From assembly GCA_964016885.1 (NCBI GenBank), contig OZ024740.1, forward strand, positions 3,121,336 to 3,185,335: a stretch of 64,000 nt of DNA, in the 5' to 3' direction. This DNA comes from Eledone cirrhosa (lineage: Eukaryota; Mollusca; Cephalopoda; Octopoda; Eledonidae). Shown here one piece after another: positions 51,659 through 64,000 of the stretch. The stretch's first letter is position 1. Each line of letters opens with the position of its first letter. A program made the position numbers and the translations under genes. The notes under the pieces were generated by a model. The model made no database searches, was not told where the DNA came from, and worked only from the letters and a program-made list of their open reading frames with translations.

Positions 51659-53379
51659 AGAAACATACCTTACTAATACCTCACTAGATCTTACTAATAC
51701 CTTACTAATACCTCACTAATACCTAGTTAGACCTCACTAATACCTCACTAGACTTCACTAATAACTCACTAATAGCTCACTACATCCCACTAATACCTCA
51801 CTAATACCTCACTAAAGCTCACTAATAGGTAGCTAGACCTCACTAATACCTCACTAATATCTAGCTAGACCTCACTAAACCTCACTAGACCTCACTAATA
51901 CCTCAATAATACCTCACTAGACTTCACTAATACCTCACAAGACCTCACGAGTACCTCACTAATACCGCACTAATACCTCACTAAACCCTACTAATATCTC
52001 ACTAATCCTCACTAATAGCTCACTAGACGTCACTAGAGCTCACTAGACCTCACTAATACCTCACTAATACCTCACTAGACCTCACTAATACCTCACTAGA
52101 CCTCACTTATACCTCACTAGACCTCATTAATACCTCACTAATACCTCACTAATACCTCACTAATACCTCACTAGACCTCACTAATACATCACTAGACCTC
52201 ATTAATGCCTCACTAATACCTCACTAATACCTCACTAATACCTCACTAATACCTCACTAATACCTCACTAGACCTCACTCGACCTCACTAAACCTCATTA
52301 ATACCTCTCTTATACCTCACAATTACCTCACTAATACCTCACTAGACCTCACTAAACCTCACTAATACCTCACTGGACCTCACTAATACCTCACTAGACC
52401 TCACTAATACCTCACTAATACCTCACTATTACCCCACTAATACATCACTAGACCTCACTAATACCTCACTAATACCTCACTAGACCTCACTAATACCTCA
52501 CTAGACCTCACTTATACCTCACTAATACCTCACTATACCTCACTAATACCTCACTAGATCTCACTAATACCTCACTAATACCTCACTAGACCTCACTAAT
52601 ACCTCACTAATACCTCACTCATACCTCACTATTACCTCACTAATACCTCACTAGACCTCACTAATACCTCACTAATACATCACTAATACCTCACTAATAC
52701 CTCACTAGACCTCACTAATACCTCACTAATACCTCACTAGACCTCACTTATACCTCACTAATACATCACTATACTTCACTAATACCTCACTAATACCTCA
52801 CTAGACCTCACTAATACCTCACTAATACCTCACTAATACCTCACTAATACCTCACTAGACCTCACTATTACCTCACTAATACCTCACTAGACCTCACTTA
52901 TACCTCACTAATACCTCACTAATACCTCACTAATACCTCACTATACCTCACTAATACCTCACTAATACCTCACTAGACCTCACTAATACCTCACTAATAC
53001 CTCACTAGACCTCACTAATACCTCACTAATACCTCACTAATACCTCACTGGACCTCACTAATACCTCACTAATAACTAACTAGACCTCACTTATATCGCA
53101 CTGAAACCTCACTAATACCTCACTAGAGCTCACTAATAACTCACTAATACCTCACTAATTCCTCACTAATACCTCACTAATTCCTCACTAATACCTCACT
53201 AGACCTCACTAATACCTCACTAATACCTCACTAGACCTCACTAATACCTCACTAGACCTCATTAATACCTCACTAATACCTCACTAATACCTCACTAATA
53301 CCTCACTAGACCTCACTAGACCTTACTAAACCTCACTAATACCTCACTAATACCTCACTATTACCTCACTAATACCTCA

Positions 53380-56300
53380 GTAATATCTCACTAGACCTCA
53401 CTAATACTTGACTAATACCTTACTAATACCTCACTAGATCTTACTAATACCTTACTAATACCTCACTAATACCTAGTTAGACCTCACTAGACCTCACTAA
53501 TACCTCACTAGTCTCCACTAATGACTCACTAATAGCTCACTACATCCCACTAATACTTCACTAATACCTCACTAATACCTCACTAGACATCACTAATACC
53601 ACACTAATACCTCACTAGACCTCACTAATACCTCACTAATACCTCACTAATACCTCACTAATACCTCACTAATACCTCACTAATACCTCACTAGACCTCA
53701 CTAATACCTCACTAATACCTCACTATTACCTCACTAATACCTCACTAGACCTTACTAATACCTCACTAATACCTCATTAGACCTCACTAAAACCTCACTA
53801 ATACCTCACTAGACCTCACTTATACCTCACTAATACTTCACTATACCTCACTAATACCTCACTAATACCTCACTAGACCTCACTAATACCTCACTAATAC
53901 CTCAATAATACGTCACTAATACCTCTCTAATACCTCACTAGACCTCACTATTACCTCACTAATACCTCACTAGACCTCACTTATACCTCACTAATACCTC
54001 ACTAATACCTCACTAATACCTCACTATACCTCACTAATACCTCACTAATACCTCACTAGACCTCACTAATACCTCACTAATACCTCACTAGACCTCACTA
54101 ATACCTCACTAATACCTCACTAATACCTCACTAATACCTCACTAATACCTCTCTAATACCTCACTAGACCTCACTATTACCTCACTAGACCTCATTAATG
54201 CCTCACTAATACCTCACTAATACCTCACTAATACCTCACTAATACCTCACTAATACCTCACTAGACCTCACTAAACCTCACTAATACCTCACTAATACCT
54301 CACTAATACCTCACTAGACCTCACTAATACCTCACTAGACCTCACTAATACATCACTATACCTCACTAATACCTCACTAATACCTCACTAAAACTCACTA
54401 ATACCTCACTAATACCTCACTAATACCTCACTAGACCTCACTATTACCTCACTAATACCTCACTAGACCTCACTTATACCTCACTAATACCTCACTAATA
54501 CCTCACTAATACCTCACTAGACCTCACTTATATCTCACTGAAACCTCACTAGACCTCACTTATACCTCACTAATACCTCACTAATACCTCACTAGACCTC
54601 ACTATTACCTCACTAATACCTCACTAGACCTCACTTATACCTCACTAATACCTCACTAATACCTCACTAATACCTCACTAGACCTCACTTATATCTCACT
54701 GAAACCTCACTAGACGTCACTAATACCTCACTAATACCTCACTAGATCTCACTAATACCTCACTAGACCTCACTAATACCTCACTAATACCTCACTAGAC
54801 CTCACTTATATCTCACTGAAACCTCACTAGACCTCACTAATACCTCACTAGACCTCACTAATACCTCACTAATACCTCACTAGACCTCACTAATACCTCA
54901 CTAATACCTCACTAATACCTCACTAGACCTCACTAATACCTCACTAATACCTCACTAGACCTCACTTATATCTCACTGAAACCTCATTAGACCTCATTAA
55001 TACCTCACTAATACCTCACTAGACCTCACTAAATACCTCACTAATACCTCACTAATACCTCACTAATACCTCACTAGACCTCACTAATACCTCACTAGAC
55101 CTCACTAATACCTCACTAATACCTCACTAATACCTCACTAGACCTCACTAATACCTCACTAATACCTCACTAGACCTCACTTATACCTCACTGAAACCTC
55201 ACTAATACCTCACTAGAGCTCACTAATACCTCACTAATACCTCACTAATACCTCACTAATACCTCACTAGACCTCACTAATATCTCACTAATACCTCACT
55301 AATACCTCACCAATACCTCACTAGACCTCACTAATACCTCACTAATACCTCACTAGACCTCACTAATACCTCACTAGACCTCATTAATACCTCACTAATA
55401 CCTCACTAATACCTCACTAATACCTCACTAATATCTCACTAGACCTCACTAGACCTTACTAAACCTCACTATTACCTCACTAATACCTCAGTAATATCTC
55501 ACTAGACCTCACTAATACTTGACTAATACCTTACTAATACCTCACTAGATCTTACTAATACCTTACTAATACCTCACTAATACCTAGTTAGACCTCAATA
55601 GACCTCACTAATACCTCACTAGTCTTCACTAATAACTCACTAATAGCTCACTACATCCCACTAATACCTCACTAATACCTAGCTAGACCTCACTAAACCT
55701 CACTAGACCTCACTAATACCTCACTAATACCTCACTAGACTTCACTAATACTTCACTAATACCTCACAAGACCTCACTAGTACCTCACTAATACCGCACT
55801 AATACCTCACTAGACCTCATTAATACCTCACTAATACCTCACTAATACCTCACTAATACCTCACTAATACCTCACTAGACCTCATTAATGCCTCACTAAT
55901 ACCTAACTAGACCTCACTAATACCTCACTAGACCTCACTTATACCTCACTAGACCTCACTTATACCTCACTAATACCTCACTAGACCTCATTAATACCTC
56001 ACTAATACCTCACTAATACCTCACTAATACCTCACTAATACCTCACTAATACCTCACTAGACCTCATTAATGCCTCACTAATACCTCACTAATACCTCAC
56101 TAATACCTCACTAATACCTCACTAGACCTCATTAATGCCTCACTAATACCTCACTAATACCTCACTAATACCTCACTAATACCTCACTAATACCTCACTA
56201 ATACCTCACTAGACCTCACTAATACCTCACTAATACCTCACTAATACCTCACTAGACCTCACTAATACCTCTCTAATACCTCACTAGACCTCACTAATAC

Positions 56301-59300
56301 CTCACTATACCTCACTAACACCTCACTAATACCTCACTAGACCTCACTAATACCTCACTAATACCTCACTAATACCTCACTAGACCTCACTATTACCTCA
56401 CTAATACCTCACTAGACCTCACTTATACCTCACTAATGCCTCACTAATACCTCACTAATACCTCACTAGACCTCACTTATATCTCACTGAAACCTCACTA
56501 GACCTCACTAATACCTCACTAATACCTCACTTGACCTCATTAATACCTCACTAATACCTCACTAATACCTCACTAATACCTCACTAGACCTCACTAATAC
56601 CTCACTAATACCTCACTAGACCTCACTTATATCTCACTGAAACCTCACTAGACCTCACTAATACTTCACTAGACCTCACTAATACCTCACTAATACCTCA
56701 CTAGACCTCACTAATACCTCACTAATACCTCACTAATACCTCACTAGACCTCACTAATACCTCACTAATACCTCACTACACCTCACTTATATCTCACTGA
56801 AACCTCACTAGACCTCAGTAATACCCCACTAATACCTCACTAATACCTCACTAGACCTCACTAATACCTCACTAGACCTCACTAATACCTCACTAATACC
56901 TCACTAATACCTCAGTAGACCTCACTAATACCTCACTAATACCTCACTAGACCTCACTTATACCTCACTGAAACCTCACTAATACCTCACTAGAGCTCAC
57001 TAATACCTCACTAATACCTCACTAATACCTCACTAATACCTCACTAGACCTCACTAATACCTCACTAATACCTCACTAATACCTCACCAATACCTCACTA
57101 GACCTCACTAATACCTCACTAATACCTCACTAGACCTCACTAATACCTCACTAGACCTCATTAATACCTCACTAATACCTCACTAATACCTCACTAATAC
57201 CTCACTAATACCTCACTAATACCTCACTAATATCTCACTAGACCTCACTAGACCTTACTAAACCTCACTATTACCTCACTAATACCTCAGTAATATCTCA
57301 CTAGACCTCACTAATACTTGACTAATACCTTACTAATACCTCACTAGATCTTACTAATAACTTACTAATACCTCACTAATACCTAGTTAGACCTCACTAG
57401 ACCTCACTAATACCTCACTAATAACTCACTAATACCTCACCAATACCTCACTAGACCTCACTAATACCTCACTAATACCTCACTAGACCTCACTAATACC
57501 TCACTAGACCTCATTAATACCTCACTAATACCTCACTAATACCTCACTAATACCTCACTAATACCTCACTAATACTTGACTAATACCTTACTAATACCTC
57601 ACTAGATCTTACTAATACCTTACTAATACCTCACTAATACCTAGTTAGACCTCACTAGACCTCACTAATACCTCACCAATACCTCACTAGACCTCACTAA
57701 TACCTCACTAGACCTCACTAATACCTCACTAGACCTCATTAATACCTCACTAATACCTCACTAATACCTCACTAATACCTCACTAATACCTCACTAATAT
57801 CTCACTAGACCTCACTAGACCTTACTAAACCTCACTATTACCTCACTAATACCTCAGTAATATCTCACTAGACCTCACTAATACTTGACTAATACCTTAC
57901 TAATACCTCACTAGATCTTACTAATACCTTACTAATACCTCACTAATAGCTAGTTAGACCTCACTAGACCTCACTAATACCTCACTAGTCTTCACTAATA
58001 ACTCACTAATAGCTCACTACATCCCACTAATACCTCACTAATACCTAGCTAGACCTCACTAAACCTCACTAGACCTCACTAATACCTCACTAATACCTCA
58101 CTAGACTTCACTAATACTTCACTAATACCTCACAAGACCTCACTAGTACCTCACTAATACCGCACTAATACCTCACTAAACCCTACTAATATCTCACTAA
58201 TCCTCACTAATAGCTCACTGAAACCTCACTAGACCTCACTAATACTTCACTAGACCTCACTAATACCTCACTAATACCTCACTAGACCTCACTAATACCT
58301 CACTAATACCTCACTAATACCTCACTAGACCTCACTAATACCTCACTAATACCTCACTAATACCTCACTAGACCTCACTAATACCTCACTAATACCTCAC
58401 TAGACCTCACTTATACCTCACTGAAACCTCACTAATACCTCACTAGAGCTTACTAATACCTCAATAATACCTCACTAATACCTCACTAATACATCACTAG
58501 ACCTCACTAATACCTCACTAATACCTCACTAATACCTCACCAATACCTCACTAGACCTCACTAATACCTCACTAATACCTTACTAGACCTCACTAATACC
58601 TCACTAGACCTCATTAATACCTCACTAATACCTCACTAATACCTCACTAATACCTCACTAATACCTTGCTAATACCTCACTAGATCTTACTAATACCTTA
58701 CTATTACCTCACTAATACCTAGTTAGACCTCACTAGACCTCACTAATACCTCACTAATACCTCACTAATACCTCACCAATACCTCACTAGACCTCACTAA
58801 TACCTCACTAATACCTCACTAGACCTCACTAATACCTCACTAGACCTCATTAATACCTCACTAATACCTCACTAATACCTCACTAATACCTCACTAATAC
58901 CTCACTAATACCTCACTAATATCTCACTAGACCTCACTAGACCTTACTAAACCTCACTATTACCTCACTAATACCTCAGTAATATCTCACTAGAGCTCAC
59001 TAATACTTGACTAATACCTTACTAATACCTCACTAGATCTTACTAATACCTTACTAATACCTCACTAGACCTCACTTATACCTCACTAGACCTCACTTAT
59101 ACCTCACTAATACCTCACTAATACCTCACTAATACCTCACTAATACCTCACTAATACCTCACTAGACCTCATTAATGCCTCACTAATACCTCACTAATAA
59201 CTCACTAATACCTCACTAATACCTCACTAATACCTCACTAATACCTCACTAGACCTCACTAGACCTCACTAAACCTCATTAATACCTCTCTTATACCTCG

Positions 59301-62300
59301 CAATTACCTCACTAATACCTCACTAGACCTCACTAAACCTCACTAATACCTCACTAATACCTCACTAATACCTCACTAATACCTCACTAATACCTCACTA
59401 GACCTCACTAATACCTCACTATACCTCACTAATACCTCACTAATACCTCACTAGACCTAACTAATACCTCACTAATACCTCACTAATACCTCACTAATAC
59501 CTCACTAATACCTCACTAATACCTCACTAGACCTCACTTATATCTCACTGAAACCTCACTAGACCTCACTAATACCTCACTAATACCTCACTAGACCTCA
59601 CTAATACCTCACTAATACCTCACTAATACCTCACTAGACCTCACTAATACCTCACTAATACCTCACTAATACCTCACTAGACCTCACTAATACCTCACTA
59701 ATACCTCACTAGACCTCACTTATACCTCACTGAAACCTCACTAATACCTCACTAGAGCTCACTAATACCTCACTAATACCTCACTAATACCTCACTAATA
59801 CCTCACTAGAACTCACTAATACCTCACTAATACCTCACTAATACCTCACCAATACCTCACTAGACCTCTCTAATACCTCACTAATACCTCACTAGACCTC
59901 ACTAATACCTCACTAGACCTCATTAATACCTCACTATTACCTCACTAATATCTCACTAGACCTCACTAGACCTTACTAAACCTCACTATTACCTCACTAA
60001 TACCTCAGTAATATCTCACTAGACCTCACTAATACTTGACTAATACCTTACTAATACCTCACTAGATCTTACTAATAACTTACTAATACCTCACTAATAC
60101 CTAGTTAGACCTCACTAGACCTCACTAATACCTCACTAATAACTCACTAATACCTCACCAATACCTCACTAGACCTCACTAATACCTCACTAATACCTCA
60201 CTAGACCTCACTAATACCTCACTAGACCTCATTAATACCTCACTAATACCTCACTAATACCTCACTAATATCTCACTAATACCTCACTAGTATCTCACTA
60301 GACCTCACTACACCTTACTAAACCTCACTATTACCTCACTAATACCTCAGTAATATCTCACTAATACTTGACTAATACCTTACTAATACCTCACTAGATC
60401 TTACTAATACCTTACTAATACCTCACTAATACCTAGTTAGACCTCACTAGACCTCACTAATACCTCACCAATACCTCACTAGACCTCACTAATACCTCAC
60501 TAGACCTCACTAATACCTCACTAGACCTCATTAATACCTCACTAATACCTCACTAATACCTCACTAATACCTCACTAATACCTCACTAATACCTCGCTAA
60601 TACCTCACTAATATCTCACTAGACCTCACTAGACCTTACTAAACCTCACTATTACCTCACTAATACCTCAGTAATATCTCACTAGACCTCACTAATACTT
60701 GACTAATACCTTACTAATACCTCACTAGATCTTACTAATACCTTACTAATACCTCACTAATAGCTAGTTAGACCTCACTAGACCTCACTAATACCTCACT
60801 AGTCTTCACTAATAACTCACTAATAGCTCACTACATCCCACTAATACCTCACTAATACCTAGCTAGACCTCACTAAACCTCACTAGACCTCACTAATACC
60901 TCACTAATACCTCACTAGACTTCACTAATACTTCACTAATACCTCACAAGACCTCACTAGTACCTCACTAATACCGCACTAATACCTCACTAAACCCTAC
61001 TAATATCTCACTAATCCTCACTAATAGCTCACTGAAACCTCACTAGACCTCACTAATACTTCACTAGACCTCACTAATACCTCACTAATACCTCACTAGA
61101 CCTCACTAATACCTCACTAATACCTCACTAATACCTCACTAGACCTCACTAATACCTCACTAATACCTCACTAATACCTCACTAGACCTCACTAATACCT
61201 CACTAATACCTCACTAGACCTCACTTATACCTCACTGAAACCTCACTAATACCTCACTAGAGCTTACTAATACCTCAATAATACCTCACTAATACCTCAC
61301 TAATACATCACTAGACCTCACTAATACCTCACTAATACCTCACTAATAATTCACCAATACCTCACTAGACCTCCCTAATACCTCACTAATACCTTACTAG
61401 ACCTCACTAATACCTCACTAGACCTCATTAATACCTCACTAATACCTCACTAATACCTCACTAATACCTCACTAATACCTAGTTAGACCTCACTAGACCT
61501 CACTAATACCTCACTAATAACTCACTAATACCTCACTAATACCTCAATAGACCTCACTAATACCTCACTAGACCTCATTAATACCTCACTAATACCTCAA
61601 TAATACCTCACTAATACCTCACTAATACCTCACTAATACCTCACTAATATCTCACTAGACCTCACTAGACCTTACTAAACCTCACTATTACCTCACTAAT
61701 ACCTCAGTAATATCTCACTAATACTAATACTTGACTAATACCTTGCTAATACCTCACTAGATCTTACTAATACCTTACTATTACCTCACTAATACCTAGT
61801 TAGACCTCACTAGACCTCACTAATACCTCACTAATACCTCACTAATACCTCACCAATACCTCACTAGACCTCACTAATACCTCACTAATACCTCACTAGA
61901 CCTCACTAATACCTCACTAGACCTCATTAATACCTCACTAATACCTCACTAATACCTCACTAATACCTCACTAATACCTCACTAATACCTCACTAATATC
62001 TCACTAGACCTCACTAGACCTTACTAAACCTCACTATTACCTCACTAATACCTCAGTAATATCTCACTAGAGCTCACTAATACTTGACTAATACCTTACT
62101 AATACCTCACTAGATCTTACTAATACCTTACTAATACCTCACTAATAGCTAGTTAGACCTCACTAGACCTCACTAATACCTCACTAGTCTTCACTAATAG
62201 CTCACTAATACCTAGCTAGACCTCACTAAACCTCACTAGACCTCACTAATACCTCACTAATACCTCACTAGACTTAACTAATACTTCACTAATACCTCAC

Positions 62301-63830
62301 AAGACCTCACTAGTACCTCACTAATACCGCACTAATACCTCACTAAACCCTACTAATATCTCACTAATCCTCACTAATAGCTCACTAGACCTCACTAGAC
62401 CTCACTAGACCTCACTAATACCTCACTAATACCTCACTAGACCTCACTTATACCTCACTAGACCTCACTTATACCTCACTAATACCTCACTAATACCTCA
62501 CTAATACCTCACTAATACCTCACTAATACCTCACTAATACCTCACTAGACCTCATTAATGCCTCACTAATACCTCACTAATAACTCACTAATACCTCACT
62601 AATACCTCACTAATACCTCACTAATACCTCACTAGACCTCACTAGACCTCACTAAACCTCATTAATACCTCTCTTATACCTCGCAATTACCTCACTAATA
62701 CCTCACTAGACCTCACTAAACCTCACTAATACCTCACTAATACCTCACTAATACCTCACTAATACCTCACTAGACCTCACTAATACCTCACTATACCTCA
62801 CTAATACCTCACTAATACCTCACTAGACCTAACTAATACCTCACTAATACCTCACTAATACCTCACTAATACCTCACTAGACCTCATTATTACCTCACTA
62901 ATACCTCACTAGACCTCACTTATACCTCACTAATACCTCACTAATACCTCACTAATACCTCACTAGACCTCACTTATATCTCACTGAAACCTCACTAGAC
63001 CTCACTAATACCTCACTAATACCTCACTAGACCTCACTAATACCTCACTAATACCTCACTAATACCTCACTAGACCTCACTAATACCTCACTAATACCTC
63101 ACTAGACCTCACTTATATCTCACTGAAACCTCACTAGACCTCACTAATACCTCACTAATACCTCACTAGACCTCACTAATACCTCACTAATACCTCACTA
63201 ATACCTCACTAGACCTCACTAATACCTCACTAGACCTCACTAATACCTCACTAATACCTCACTAATACCTCACTAGACCTCACTAATACCTCACTAATAC
63301 CTCACTAGACCTCACTTATACCTCACTGAAACCTCACTAATACCTCACTAGAGCTCACTAATACCTCACTAATACCTCACTAATACCTCACTAATACCTC
63401 ACTAGAACTCACTAATACCTCACTAATACCTCACTAATACCTCACTAATACCTCACCAATACCTCACTAGACCTCTCTAATACCTCACTAATACCTCACT
63501 AGACCTCACTAATACCTCACTAGACCTCATTAATAACTCACTATTACCTCACTAATACCTCACTAATACCTCACTAATACCTCACTAATACCTCACTAAT
63601 ATCTCACTAGACCTCACTAGACCTTACTAAACCTCACTATTACCTCACTAATACCTCAGTAATATCTCACTAATACTTGACTAATACCTTACTAATACCT
63701 CACTAGATCTTACTAATACCTTACTAATACCTCACTAATACCTAGTTAGACCTCACTAGACCTCACTAATACCTCACTAGTCTTCACTAATAACTCGCTA
63801 ATAGCTCACTACATCCCACTAATACCCTAC
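53380..63830. repeat. Higher-order repeats in the right arm marked by CTACATCCCA and TTGACTAATACCTTAC
   Basis: CTACATCCCA, preceded by AATAGCTCA, lies at 51780, 53540, 55651, 58018, 60831 and 63809; earlier copies are at 44201, 44721 and 45381. Intervals in the right arm are about 1.8, 2.1, 2.4, 2.8 and 3.0 kb, increasing steadily to the right. Each marker follows a block with TTGACTAATACCTTAC, GATCTTACTAATACC and CCTAGTTAGACC in the same order. Extra copies of that block without the marker lie near 57570, 59010, 60030, 60370 and 61730, showing insertion of further sub-blocks. Confidence 0.75.
54531..56800. repeat. Sub-repeat of about 150-161 bp marked by TATCTCACTGAAACC
   Basis: TATCTCACTG, followed by AAACCTCA, lies at 54531, 54692, 54809, 54969, 56480, 56630 and 56790. 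Neighbouring copies are mostly 150-161 bp apart, with one gap of 117 bp, which is about 15 units of the basic repeat. It is a layer of organisation between the 10/11-bp unit and the multi-kb blocks. Confidence 0.75.
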
Positions 63831-64000
63831 TAATACCTAGCTAGACCTCACTAAACCTCGCTAGACCTCACTAATACCTCACTAATACCTCACTAATACC
63901 TCACTAGACTTCACTAATACTTCACTAATACCTCACAAGACCTCACTAGTACCTCACTAATACCGCACTAATACCTCACTAAACCCTACAAATATCTCAC

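Larger units (their letters stand above)
47654..51664 (+). mobile_element. Non-LTR retrotransposon (LINE), Tx1-like, 4.0 kb
   Basis: A 4,011-bp GC-richer segment interrupts the satellite. Aligning the flanks with uninterrupted copies, such as the one near 57310, shows that satellite stops after TTGACTAAT and resumes at ATACCTTACTAA, so nothing but the element is added. The order is a short upstream open frame, an intact ORF2 (endonuclease, reverse transcriptase, zinc knuckle), a structured 3' UTR of about 318 bp, and AATAAA just before the 3' end. There are no long terminal repeats and no poly(A) tail. No complete ORF1 precedes ORF2, so the copy is probably 5' truncated, although a naturally short single-ORF element is possible. 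Motifs and the CCHC knuckle fit the Tx1/L1 group. The finer family is not certain. Confidence 0.93.
51347..51664 (+). other. Retrotransposon 3' untranslated region with several stem-loops
   Basis: Between the ORF2 stop (TAG at 51344-51346) and the satellite lie about 318 bp with three clear inverted repeats: 51368-51375/51385-51392, 51403-51411/51425-51433, and 51494-51509/51514-51529. They are followed by an AT-rich tract and AATAAA. In non-LTR elements the 3' UTR RNA is what the reverse transcriptase recognises to start copying. A role for these hairpins in that step is inference. Confidence 0.8.
51665..64000. repeat. CCTCACTA core satellite (10/11-bp units), right arm
   Basis: The same 10/11-bp array resumes directly after the LINE and runs past the right window edge. 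By eye it is more homogeneous than the left arm, with long stretches of perfect CCTCACTAATA units. It contains no gene, no long ORF and no RNA. Together the two arms are about 41 kb, or about 3,900 units. Confidence 0.97.

Noticed and set aside
47654..51664. Retrovirus or LTR element
   Set aside because: There are no terminal repeats, no protease, integrase or RNase H motifs, and an AP-type endonuclease domain precedes the reverse transcriptase, as in non-LTR elements.
19089..64000. Telomeric repeat
   Set aside because: The minus-strand unit resembles TTAGTGAGGT only loosely and no run of a known telomere motif is present. The array has internal higher-order structure and a LINE inserted within it.

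Overview
This 64-kb window is eukaryotic, satellite-dominated DNA with one protein-coding element. I see no host gene, tRNA, rRNA, CRISPR array or bacterial-type gene. The only long credible ORF encodes an endonuclease plus reverse transcriptase of a non-LTR retrotransposon, most like the Tx1 branch of the L1 group. Such elements are known mainly from fishes, amphibians and marine invertebrates, so a metazoan, perhaps aquatic, is likely. The species cannot be named from the sequence. The setting resembles heterochromatin (pericentromeric, subtelomeric or sex-chromosome-like), which is inference.

Layout. (1) 1-17708: minisatellite array with a 48-bp unit and frequent 47-bp variants, about 370 units. 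It is organised into higher-order repeats, including blocks of about 2.06-2.15 kb at roughly 7.2-13.2 kb and 1099 bp at 14.5-16.2 kb. (2) 17709-17843: about 135 bp of AT-rich unique DNA. (3) 17844-18924: imperfect GGT trinucleotide array with nested 149-bp and 43-bp duplications. (4) 18925-19088: related GTT/GTA array. (5) 19089-47653: array built on an 8-base core, CCTCACTA, separated by a spacer of either 2 nt (GA) or 3 nt (ATA). This gives 10- and 11-bp units with multi-kb higher-order repeats. (6) 47654-51664: a 4.0-kb non-LTR retrotransposon on the + strand, 5' truncated or short, with an intact ORF2. (7) 51665-64000: the same 10/11-bp array resumes. Many empty copies of the insertion site occur on both sides, which lets the element's ends be defined almost to the base.

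How the parts relate. The retrotransposon carries all visible catalytic residues of an AP-type endonuclease and a reverse transcriptase, a C-terminal zinc knuckle, and a structured 3' UTR ending in a polyadenylation signal but no poly(A) tail. It sits in a rare TTGACTAATACCTTAC variant of the satellite with at most a 2-bp target duplication, so a target-specific or satellite-adapted element is possible. The many ORFs predicted across the arrays are by-products of repeat units that lack stop codons, not genes.
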